From Bacteroides caecigallinarum (GTDB lineage: Bacteria > Bacteroidota > Bacteroidia > Bacteroidales > Bacteroidaceae), in assembly GCF_016901995.1 (NCBI RefSeq), contig NZ_JACJLE010000014.1, positions 1 through 64,000 on the forward strand: a stretch of 64,000 bases of DNA. The letters run 5' to 3'. Of this stretch, positions 29,650 through 37,489 are shown piece after piece. Numbering within the stretch: position 1 is the first letter of the stretch; every line of letters begins with the position of its first letter. The notes under the pieces were generated by a model. It ran no database searches, was not told the origin of the DNA, and worked only from the letters and a program-made list of their open reading frames with translations. Made by a program: the position numbers and the translations under genes.

Positions 29650-29736
29650 TGTTAAAAGTAGTACGAAGATATAAAAACTTTGCAAATTAGCAAATTAATA
29701 CCACTAATAATTATTTAAGTTTTCCTACTTTTAGCA
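29650..29736. repeat. short inverted repeat flanking the regulator promoter
   Basis: TGTTAAAAGTAG at 29650-29661 and CTACTTTTAGCA at 29725-29736 are inverted copies matching at 11 of 12 positions, including 9 consecutive. The 63-bp interval holds the promoter of the DUF6377 gene. It could be a site for promoter inversion or a regulator binding pair. Confidence 0.4.
29664..29694 (-). promoter_or_regulatory. promoter of the DUF6377 regulator
   Basis: TTTG (29691-29694), 19 nt, then TATCTTCG (29664-29671) on the minus strand: an exact -33 element and a -7 element with one mismatch to TAnnTTTG. It lies between two inverted-repeat half-sites. Confidence 0.6.
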
Positions 29737-29874
29737 CTATATCCATCAATGTTATAACACTGGATATCAGCTATTTGTCTCAATACAGCATTTACATTTA
29801 TTTTAAATTTTCGCATTCCTGTTTTCCCTTCATATAATTTTACGACAAATCAAAAAAATACTAAAACACGCACT

Positions 29875-30447
29875 ATGAGAAAAGAAGCACTATTCATAAT
29901 TTTCATAATTGCAAGCATATATCCTATGATATCTTCTGCACAGGAAGTGGTCCTTAAGAGTAATCTGCTTTATTGGTCCACAGGTACACCAAACATAGGT
30001 ATTGAACTTGCCGCCGGCAAGAAATATTCTATCAATATATCCGGAGGTTATATGCCATTTGAATATTCGGAAAACAAGAAACTGAAACATTGGGTCATAC
30101 AGCCCGAACTCAGATACTGGCCATGCGAAACATTCAACGGTCACTTCTTTGGAATACACGCATTGGGAGGACAATTCAACAGCGGAGGTATAAAAATGCC
30201 ATTCAATATATTTCCGTCTTTGGAAAAAAACAGATACCAGGGATGGGGAGCCGGAGCAGGCATTTCCTATGGCTATCACCTGATGCTAAGCAGAAGATGG
30301 AGCCTTGAGTTCAGCCTGGGTCTGGGATATGCCTATCTTAAATACAAGAAATACAAATGTGTACAATGCGGAGGCCCGCAAAAGGAAGACCACACAAATT
30401 ATTTGGGGCCTACCAAACTAGCCATTAACCTGATTTATGTACTATAA
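29875..30447 (+). CDS. DUF3575 family outer-membrane protein of the fimbrial locus
   Basis: Encodes 190 residues with a signal peptide (about 1-22, ending MISSA). The rest alternates hydrophobic and polar residues and ends in an aromatic/aliphatic strand (LAINLIYVL), typical of a small outer-membrane beta-barrel. It fits the DUF3575 pattern (LKSNLLYWSTGTPNIGIEL). DUF3575 proteins accompany fimbrillin genes in many Bacteroidales loci. It is the first plus-strand gene of the locus, 21 nt before the DUF3868 gene. Confidence 0.85.
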   Translation: MRKEALFIIFIIASIYPMISSAQEVVLKSNLLYWSTGTPNIGIELAAGKKYSINISGGYMPFEYSENKKLKHWVIQPELRYWPCETFNGHFFGIHALGGQFNSGGIKMPFNIFPSLEKNRYQGWGAGAGISYGYHLMLSRRWSLEFSLGLGYAYLKYKKYKCVQCGGPQKEDHTNYLGPTKLAINLIYVL

Positions 30448-30468
30448 ACAAGAATAACTTAATTAGCG

Positions 30469-31905
30469 ATGAAAACAAATACATTCATATTTTCCATATT
30501 GTTTGGTCTTTTAGCGGTGTGCAGAGTTCATGCCGAAAAAGAGCCGAACTATACGGTAGAAGTATTTTCCGATACGATACGTACATATGGAACAGACAAA
30601 GTAAAAATCTGTTTTTCAGTCGATTTGGGTGAATATGTCATATCCGGACAGCATAAACGCATAATCACCCCTATAATATGTACCCCCGACCGCAAGAAGC
30701 AGATTTGCCTGCCTGCAATGATCATTAACGGCCGTAAGCGTTCTATAAAGGAATTGCGCGACGGAAATGTACAGGAACCGTCAGCCGGAGAGTACATAAC
30801 CCTGAACGGGAACAAAAAAGAAAACCGCATAATCAACTATCGCACCGAAACGGACTATACGCCATGGATGGAAGACGCTCAGATTCTTCTCAGACACGAA
30901 GTTATAGGATGCGCTTCGTGCGGACTCCTTGAAGAAGAATACGGAGTGAGCAACAGCCTGCTTTACAAACCTGAATTCAAGGTAAGTCCGGAGATGGAAT
31001 GCCCCAACGATTTCGTACAACGCAAAATCCGCAAGGACGCATTTCTTATATATCCTGTAAACCAGACAGTTTTATACCCTGAACGTTACGGCAACGAGCG
31101 TGAGCTTGAAAAGATTGATTCCGCCATAAACTATGTGCGTTTTAATCCTGATTACGAAATACGCCACATTGACATTGCAGGATTCGCATCTCCCGAAGGA
31201 AGCTATAAGCATAACATAAAACTGGCCGAAGGACGTGCCGAAGCACTGAAGAAATACATTACAAAATACTATCCATATATTTCCACACCACTTAATGTGG
31301 TTTCTGGAGCCGAAAACTGGGATGGACTGAAAAGCATACTTTCCGCCAGCCAGTTGCCACACAAAGAGAAAATGCTGTCCATCATAGACAGCATAGACAG
31401 TCCGGACCGTCGCGAAGAAGCCATAAAAAGCATAGACAACGGTCGTACCTACCAAACACTACTGACCACAGTTTTTCCGGTATTGCGTAAAAACACATTC
31501 ACCATAAGCTATATCAGTAAAGAACGGACTCCGGAAGATGCCAGACGTCTGGCATTCAGCCAACCTCAGGAGCTAAACGCCTATGAGTTCTACAATGTTG
31601 CGCACCGCTTCTATGCTGACGATACCGAGACATACAGACGTCTTCTGCTTATAGCAGCCGACACCTATCCAGAAAACTCCATAGTATGCAATAATGCCGC
31701 AGCGATATGCCTTTCTACAGGCGACTACAACAAGGCAGAGAAGTATCTTTCGCAAACAGCCAACGAGCCTTTCACATGGAACAACCGTGCATATCTGCTC
31801 TGGATGACAGGCAGAAAGGAAGAAGCCAAAGTGTGGTGGGAAAAGGCGGCTGGAAACGGTGATGCCATAGCGGAATATAATTTACAGGAATTGGGAAAAA
31901 GATAG
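30469..31905 (+). CDS. DUF3868 protein with OmpA-like and TPR-like regions
   Basis: Encodes 478 residues with a signal peptide (about 1-22). The N-terminal half fits DUF3868, with a CASCG motif near residue 150. Residues about 220-270 (HIDIAGFASPEGSYKHNIKL) resemble the peptidoglycan-binding loop of OmpA C-terminal domains. The last 90 residues (AADTYPENSIVCNNAAAICL onward) form TPR-like helices. It could anchor the fimbrial machinery to peptidoglycan. It lies between the DUF3575 gene and the major fimbrillin gene, 84 nt upstream of the latter. Confidence 0.83.
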   Translation: MKTNTFIFSILFGLLAVCRVHAEKEPNYTVEVFSDTIRTYGTDKVKICFSVDLGEYVISGQHKRIITPIICTPDRKKQICLPAMIINGRKRSIKELRDGNVQEPSAGEYITLNGNKKENRIINYRTETDYTPWMEDAQILLRHEVIGCASCGLLEEEYGVSNSLLYKPEFKVSPEMECPNDFVQRKIRKDAFLIYPVNQTVLYPERYGNERELEKIDSAINYVRFNPDYEIRHIDIAGFASPEGSYKHNIKLAEGRAEALKKYITKYYPYISTPLNVVSGAENWDGLKSILSASQLPHKEKMLSIIDSIDSPDRREEAIKSIDNGRTYQTLLTTVFPVLRKNTFTISYISKERTPEDARRLAFSQPQELNAYEFYNVAHRFYADDTETYRRLLLIAADTYPENSIVCNNAAAICLSTGDYNKAEKYLSQTANEPFTWNNRAYLLWMTGRKEEAKVWWEKAAGNGDAIAEYNLQELGKR

Positions 31906-31989
31906 GCGCATTTCCTGCCGTACCTTATACTTAAACAGAATATCAAAACAATTAAATAACTTTTTTTTATAATTAAAAACTCAAAAAAC

Positions 31990-33552
31990 ATGAAAAATTT
32001 ATTTTTAACAGGCCTTATCGGCCTAGGTGTCTTCAGTTCATGCAGCAACGAAGGCGATCCTGTGAACAATCAACAAAACGATGGCACTGCATACACGCAG
32101 ATTATGATTAATGTGGCTTCAACCAGCGCAACACGTACAAACACAAGTGGTAGCACTGGTGAAAGTGCTTATGGTGAGGACACTGAATACACCATCAGCG
32201 ACATACGCGTTGTACTTGCTGACCCAACAACCAATATTGCCAAGTACATCTATGACCCGGAAATGAAAGAAGCAACAAACAATGGTGATGATGATAAAGT
32301 TATCCGCGTTACCAAACCGTTTTTGGTAGAAGCAGGCGAATACAACGTTTATGTGCTTGCAAACTATAAGGATAACCAAAACAACTTGTCACCTATTATT
32401 GCCAACAGTACCGACATGAAACAGGCATTTACAATCACAAATGCTGCAGGACTGGCTACAAGCGAAAAATTCTTTATGACTAATTCAGAAGTAACTAAAC
32501 AGACTCTTCAAACAACTGATGTATCTGGAACTGAGGTTGATGACGCAGGACAGACTGTTTCAGAAGGAGCAACAGTAAACCTTCTTGCTATTGACATTGA
32601 ACGTGTAGTCAGCAAAGTTACTTTTAATAATAGTGATAGCCAGTCTTTTGAAGTTAAAAGTGGTAATGACAAGATAGCTACCGCAACACTGGAAGGTGTA
32701 TCACTCATCAACCTTAACACAAAGATGTTTTTAGTAAAGGAGAAAGACAGTAATGTAAATCCAGCACTGTCATGGTCTGGTTATTTCTACGTGAAAGATC
32801 CTAACTATGACAAAACACTTTCTGGTTCAGACGACGAAGCAACTTGGTTACCAGATAACTTTAGCCAAGCAGAAGCTACTGTTTTTACAACTCCTAATGC
32901 CGCAAAGCTTTACTGCCCTGAAAATACTATGGTAGCTACAGCACAACAACACGGTCAAACTACAGGAGTAGTTTACAAAGTTAAATACACTCCTGAAGAG
33001 ATAGGATTTTCAATACTTGACAAGGACGGCAGCGATACATACTCGCAGATTTATGGCAAATTATTGGCTGGTGCATCTTATGATGAAGACATCACAGATA
33101 ATATGTTTACAACAGCCGTAGCAGAAGACAAAAATTTTTACGAATACAACGGCTTTATTTTCAAAACCAAGAATGCTGCCATTTTGTACTATACTATTGA
33201 TAAAGCTGCAAGCAAATCTACAGACGATAGCAACATCAGTACCATAAACGGGGCTTTTTCAACAAACAAAACAAGTGTTCCTGCTGACGTCCATACCTAT
33301 ACAGAAGGCTACTGCTATTACACAGCATGGATTAAGCATAATCCAAATGGTTCTCATATGGAAGCAGGTAAATTTGGTACAGTGCGTAATCACTGGTATG
33401 AACTTACTGTAAATGGTATTAATGGTTTAGGAAATTACGAACCTACTTACGAAGATCCAGAAGACCCAGATGAAGAGGCTAAAGCTAATATTCAAGTCGA
33501 AGCCAAGATTAAGAAATGGGTACTCGTAAAACAAGATGTAACATTGGAATAA
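31990..33552 (+). CDS. Mfa1-type major fimbrial subunit
   Basis: Encodes 520 residues. The lipobox VFSSC (Cys18) marks a lipoprotein precursor; in type V pili an Arg-specific protease later removes the N-terminus to trigger strand exchange, and Arg residues occur early in the mature part (SATRTNTSG). The C-terminus carries the fimbrillin signature: TVRNHWYELTVNGINGLG, then an acidic linker and a terminal strand (AKIKKWVLVKQDVTLE). It is Ala/Thr/Asn/Asp rich, as expected for a surface polymer. It is followed by a 193-nt gap with a hairpin that may limit read-through into the minor subunits. Confidence 0.93.
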   Translation: MKNLFLTGLIGLGVFSSCSNEGDPVNNQQNDGTAYTQIMINVASTSATRTNTSGSTGESAYGEDTEYTISDIRVVLADPTTNIAKYIYDPEMKEATNNGDDDKVIRVTKPFLVEAGEYNVYVLANYKDNQNNLSPIIANSTDMKQAFTITNAAGLATSEKFFMTNSEVTKQTLQTTDVSGTEVDDAGQTVSEGATVNLLAIDIERVVSKVTFNNSDSQSFEVKSGNDKIATATLEGVSLINLNTKMFLVKEKDSNVNPALSWSGYFYVKDPNYDKTLSGSDDEATWLPDNFSQAEATVFTTPNAAKLYCPENTMVATAQQHGQTTGVVYKVKYTPEEIGFSILDKDGSDTYSQIYGKLLAGASYDEDITDNMFTTAVAEDKNFYEYNGFIFKTKNAAILYYTIDKAASKSTDDSNISTINGAFSTNKTSVPADVHTYTEGYCYYTAWIKHNPNGSHMEAGKFGTVRNHWYELTVNGINGLGNYEPTYEDPEDPDEEAKANIQVEAKIKKWVLVKQDVTLE

Positions 33553-33599
33553 ACTCATGATTATTAAGTGCATTAATAGTTTTCAATAGGTACAAAATA

Positions 33600-33690
33600 T
33601 AGGAAGAAGGAATTCTGCAATTCTATATTCCATTATCAAGAGAATTCTATATAGGAATAAAGGCAGACCTTCTTCTTATATTCTTTTTAC
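33600..33690 (+). terminator. imperfect long hairpin after the major fimbrillin gene (attenuator-like)
   Basis: TAGGAAGAAGG (33600-33610) can pair with CCTTCTTCTTA (33668-33678), with further pairs inside (TCTGC with GCAGA, TTCC with GGAA). T-rich sequence follows (33679-33697). The shape suggests a partial terminator or 3' stabiliser that raises major over minor subunit mRNA. Confidence 0.6.
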
Positions 33691-33745
33691 TTTTTTCACT
33701 CATAACCGGAGCCATATTATGGCGCTATAAAAAATTATTTATATT

Positions 33746-34741
33746 ATGAATCTCCTTTATAAACTGACAATAACAGCACTATGCTTCTCACTGATGGGAA
33801 TCCTCAACTCATGTATCTACGAAGATGAGGTGGTATGCCCGTGCGAAGTCCGCTTCGTTTACGACTACAATATGGAGTTTGCCGATGCATTTCCATCACA
33901 AGTAAACGACGTCACGCTTTTTGTCTTCGACTCTGAAGGACGGTTCATCTTTTCACGCAGAGACAGCGGCGACCATCTGGACGCTGACTACAGAATGCCA
34001 CTTGAACTTTCGCCCGGACATTACCGGCTTATCGTATGGGCAGGACTTGACGAAAACAATACCGGAATCACTCTAAAAAACACCCTCCAGAGCAACGTAT
34101 CCACCATAAATGACCTGGAGTTGAATCTGAATATCAACAATTATATTTGCGACAGCCACCTTTCAGACGTATGGTATGGCAAGGTGGAAGACTTCGAAGT
34201 AAAAGACGACGCTCCATCATACGCAACTATATCGCTCGTAAAAGACGTAAAACGATTTAAAATCCTATTGCAGGATACAGAAGGCAAAACACTATCGAAA
34301 GAAGACTATTCATTCACCATCTCAACGGCCAACAAGGCGCTGGACCATAATAACTTGCCTTCGGACAACAACAATGTTGCCTACCTACCCTATAGCCTTC
34401 AGGAAGTTACTATAGAAAATGAAGCCGACTCGCGCAGCAATACAGACATAAACGCTCTGGTGGCAGAAATGGCTTCCCTCAGACTGACAGATGAAAGACC
34501 TGCACGGTTCACAGTCAGAAACAAACGCACGCAAAAAGATTTATTCGACATAGATCTGGTGAAATATCTCAACATGATGAAACTTGACGAATATTCGGAC
34601 ATGACATTACAAGAGTTTCTCGACAGAGAAAGCACCTATCAGATTATCCTCATAATAGGAAAAAACGATTCAGGACAGGATGTGACATTGTCAATACGTA
34701 TTAACGCCTGGACTTTAGTATTCAATCAAACTGAGCTATAG
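33746..34741 (+). CDS. FimB/Mfa2-type fimbrial anchor subunit
   Basis: Encodes 331 residues with a lipobox (ILNSC, Cys23) and the family signature: two Cys near the mature N-terminus (VCPCEVRFVYDYNME) and PSQVNDVTLFVFDSEGRF. Mfa2/FimB proteins cap the base of the fimbria and hold it in the outer membrane, limiting its length. A C-terminal segment (VTLSIRINAWTLVFNQTEL) ends the second beta domain. It lies 12 nt before the first large minor subunit. Confidence 0.92.
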   Translation: MNLLYKLTITALCFSLMGILNSCIYEDEVVCPCEVRFVYDYNMEFADAFPSQVNDVTLFVFDSEGRFIFSRRDSGDHLDADYRMPLELSPGHYRLIVWAGLDENNTGITLKNTLQSNVSTINDLELNLNINNYICDSHLSDVWYGKVEDFEVKDDAPSYATISLVKDVKRFKILLQDTEGKTLSKEDYSFTISTANKALDHNNLPSDNNNVAYLPYSLQEVTIENEADSRSNTDINALVAEMASLRLTDERPARFTVRNKRTQKDLFDIDLVKYLNMMKLDEYSDMTLQEFLDRESTYQIILIIGKNDSGQDVTLSIRINAWTLVFNQTEL

Positions 34742-34753
34742 AAACACAATACC

Positions 34754-37489
34754 ATGACCAAACATATAATTTACAGACTCATTTCATTTACAATATTGCT
34801 GACAGGACTTCTGTCGTGCACATCATCCATTCCGGAAAAGAATATAGTAAAATCCGGAGACGAAGAAGGTGTGCTGTATATCAGCGTGCCTGTCAACACC
34901 CCCACTTCGCGTGCACAAAACACCCTTGGCGAGCAGAATGCCACACAGGACGAGATGCGTATCACTTCGCTATGGTTTATGGCTTATCCCACCGGCGGCG
35001 ATGGCACTACTGTAATCACCAAATTAGACACAGACCAGCTGACACACGACAACAAAACATTCTCCATAAAAATGAAATACGGCACTTACCGCATATATGT
35101 AGCAGCCAACGTACCGGAAATATATGCAGGAATTGACGAAGAGTCGTTGAGGGCCATTGTACTGAAATATAAGGATGGAGATAATATCACGCTGCCAGAT
35201 ACAGACAATCACGGCCTGCCTATGTTCTACGAAAAGCAGGAGCCATTCACACTAACATACGGAAAATCGGAATGTATAGTTGCCGATTTGACATATACTT
35301 GCGTAAAAATACGCTACACACTAGTGTTCGACAATACCGAAAACGGAATTTCCAATCCCACATTCGGCACGAATGTGGTAAAAATTGATGGTATAAGCGT
35401 GCAAAACATTGCAGACCGCGCACCTCTGGTTCCTGACAACGACATAAGCGGCTCCATCACACTTTTTGACACGGATGCCTCGGGAGCATTCAACGGTATG
35501 TACTGTCCGGGAGTGTACAATCCGGATAATGCGGACAACTATACATTCGACCTTGAAACAATTGACAATACACAAGCCGGACAATGGGCATACAGAGGCA
35601 TATTCTATCTGCCCGAACACTTTATAACACAAGAGACACAGGACAGCCAGACAAAAATGACCGTGCATGCATCGCTATATACAGCCGAAGGTGTGTCGCG
35701 CGCATCGTTGGAATATACCATTGAACTGGGCGATACTGAAGATACACAAGAAAATTTGCGTCAATTGCCCAGAGGACGAATGTACGACATTACAGGACGC
35801 ATAACAGGACTGGGCGACAAAATAGAAACCACTGCTGCCGTTAAAGACTGGACATTACAGACCATCAGTACAGATCTGAACGGCCCGTATTATCTTTATG
35901 TCGAGAAAACCAGCGTAGCACTTGAAGCCGGCAAGGACGTAACCGTGCCGTGTCATTCTGACTTCAGCAGCCTGGACTATGAAAGTCCGCAATACACCCT
36001 GTCCGACGGCACAGTGACAGACATATATCAGGTGGAATTCAACAAAGACGAGAACGGGAATTACGAATCATTCACAGTCCGCATACATCCCAATATGCCT
36101 CCTGTAGCAAATGCGGAAAACATTGAAGCAATAGACAAATATTTTTATATAGTAGCCGGAAGCATCAGAAAAAAGATTGTAGTCAACCCTCTGAAACTTG
36201 AGCCATACCTGATTGTAACACCGCAAAACTATACCATATATATAAAAGAGATATCAAACCTTACGTCATATGACGTAACTTATACATATCGCACCAACCT
36301 TCCTTCAATAACAATAAAAGCCGATAAAGATATCAATTATTTGTCAACCAAGGCAGGCGAAAATGTATTCAGTGCCACATCACCATACAGCGGGAATGTG
36401 ATTGAAGGAACAGGACAAATGACGTGTACGCTGGAAGACCCTTATATTTCAGGCAATTTTCCGATTTCCAGTTCGGCTACATACACATTTACAGCAAGCG
36501 AATACGGACATACATTAACCCAAACAGCAGACATTAAGATAATTCCAAATTCCACCGTATATAGGTTGCATTTCCGTCCGATTACCGACGACTGGGAGAA
36601 TCCGCACATTTACATATACGAACCCCTGTACACTCCTAACGGAACTGAAATTACTATTCCAAGTAATCCTGAAGGCGAAAATGCCATACAATACGGATTC
36701 ACAGGGAAAATAACCTTTATGGGATGGACAAATCAGGGAGGAACTGTAAATAACCCTGTTCCATCCTATATGGATAAAACGGGAAATAAATATCAGGTAG
36801 GTTCCGACTATGACCCCAATATTATAAATACAAATATTTATAATATTGACATAGACTATTGCCCGTCTTTCCGTACAGATTGCTGTGCCGGTAATGCCGT
36901 CAACAGGAAATGGCCTGGAGTAAAGATGAAACCTGACGACAGCAACCCCGGATGGTTCTATTTTGACCTGCCGGTGTTGGCCGAACCAGGAAAATCACTT
37001 ATAATGTTCGCCAATGGACATGATGGTCCTTCAAGCACAGATTATAGCGGACACTACCGTTACCCTGCCCATATGGTTCCGGGTGTGCCGCTTTATAATT
37101 TTGCAGACAAGGACGGCTGGTTTTTATACGACTATACACAGGGAGATAAAAATGAATTTGTTGATGACAAACCAAACATTATGGACAAAGTCAATTCTTT
37201 ACCGGACGGAGTCTATCGCATATGGTGTAAGACTGAGCATTCACGTATTCACATATGGATAGACGAAGCCGATTATACAGGTTGGAATGATGGACTTGGT
37301 GAATTAAGAGATAATGGTGACGGATATAAATACTTTGATATTAAAGTTTCAGACAGCTGGAGACCAAGCGGAACAATCAATTATATTTTGCATACAGTAG
37401 GAGGTGGGCAAACAGACGACCTTACCATCAGCACAAAACAATGGAAATCTACAACAGGAAAAACTTATGACTATGAAGTATATATTTAA
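34754..37489 (+). CDS. large fimbrial minor subunit with starch-binding-like C-terminal modules
   Basis: Encodes 911 residues. The lipobox is LLSC (Cys22). The N-terminal third resembles fimbrillin (ISVPVNTPTSRAQ, then KYGTYRIYVAANVPEIYAG), so it is probably an accessory or tip subunit. From about residue 600 the sequence changes: a module with ITFMGWTNQGG, KWPGVKMKPDDSNPGWFYFD and SLIMFANGHDGPS, then a second with RIHIWIDEADYTGWNDG and YILHTVGGGQTDDLTIS. Both resemble CBM26-type starch-binding modules. The pairing with anchor and fimbrillin suggests a surface adhesin for glycans. The family match is by eye. Confidence 0.82.
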   Translation: MTKHIIYRLISFTILLTGLLSCTSSIPEKNIVKSGDEEGVLYISVPVNTPTSRAQNTLGEQNATQDEMRITSLWFMAYPTGGDGTTVITKLDTDQLTHDNKTFSIKMKYGTYRIYVAANVPEIYAGIDEESLRAIVLKYKDGDNITLPDTDNHGLPMFYEKQEPFTLTYGKSECIVADLTYTCVKIRYTLVFDNTENGISNPTFGTNVVKIDGISVQNIADRAPLVPDNDISGSITLFDTDASGAFNGMYCPGVYNPDNADNYTFDLETIDNTQAGQWAYRGIFYLPEHFITQETQDSQTKMTVHASLYTAEGVSRASLEYTIELGDTEDTQENLRQLPRGRMYDITGRITGLGDKIETTAAVKDWTLQTISTDLNGPYYLYVEKTSVALEAGKDVTVPCHSDFSSLDYESPQYTLSDGTVTDIYQVEFNKDENGNYESFTVRIHPNMPPVANAENIEAIDKYFYIVAGSIRKKIVVNPLKLEPYLIVTPQNYTIYIKEISNLTSYDVTYTYRTNLPSITIKADKDINYLSTKAGENVFSATSPYSGNVIEGTGQMTCTLEDPYISGNFPISSSATYTFTASEYGHTLTQTADIKIIPNSTVYRLHFRPITDDWENPHIYIYEPLYTPNGTEITIPSNPEGENAIQYGFTGKITFMGWTNQGGTVNNPVPSYMDKTGNKYQVGSDYDPNIINTNIYNIDIDYCPSFRTDCCAGNAVNRKWPGVKMKPDDSNPGWFYFDLPVLAEPGKSLIMFANGHDGPSSTDYSGHYRYPAHMVPGVPLYNFADKDGWFLYDYTQGDKNEFVDDKPNIMDKVNSLPDGVYRIWCKTEHSRIHIWIDEADYTGWNDGLGELRDNGDGYKYFDIKVSDSWRPSGTINYILHTVGGGQTDDLTISTKQWKSTTGKTYDYEVYI

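Noticed and set aside
33711-33726. Small palindrome AGCCATATTATGGCGCT-like before the Mfa2 gene
   Set aside because: One base is unpaired and the stem is only about 6 bp; there is not enough to call a regulatory site.
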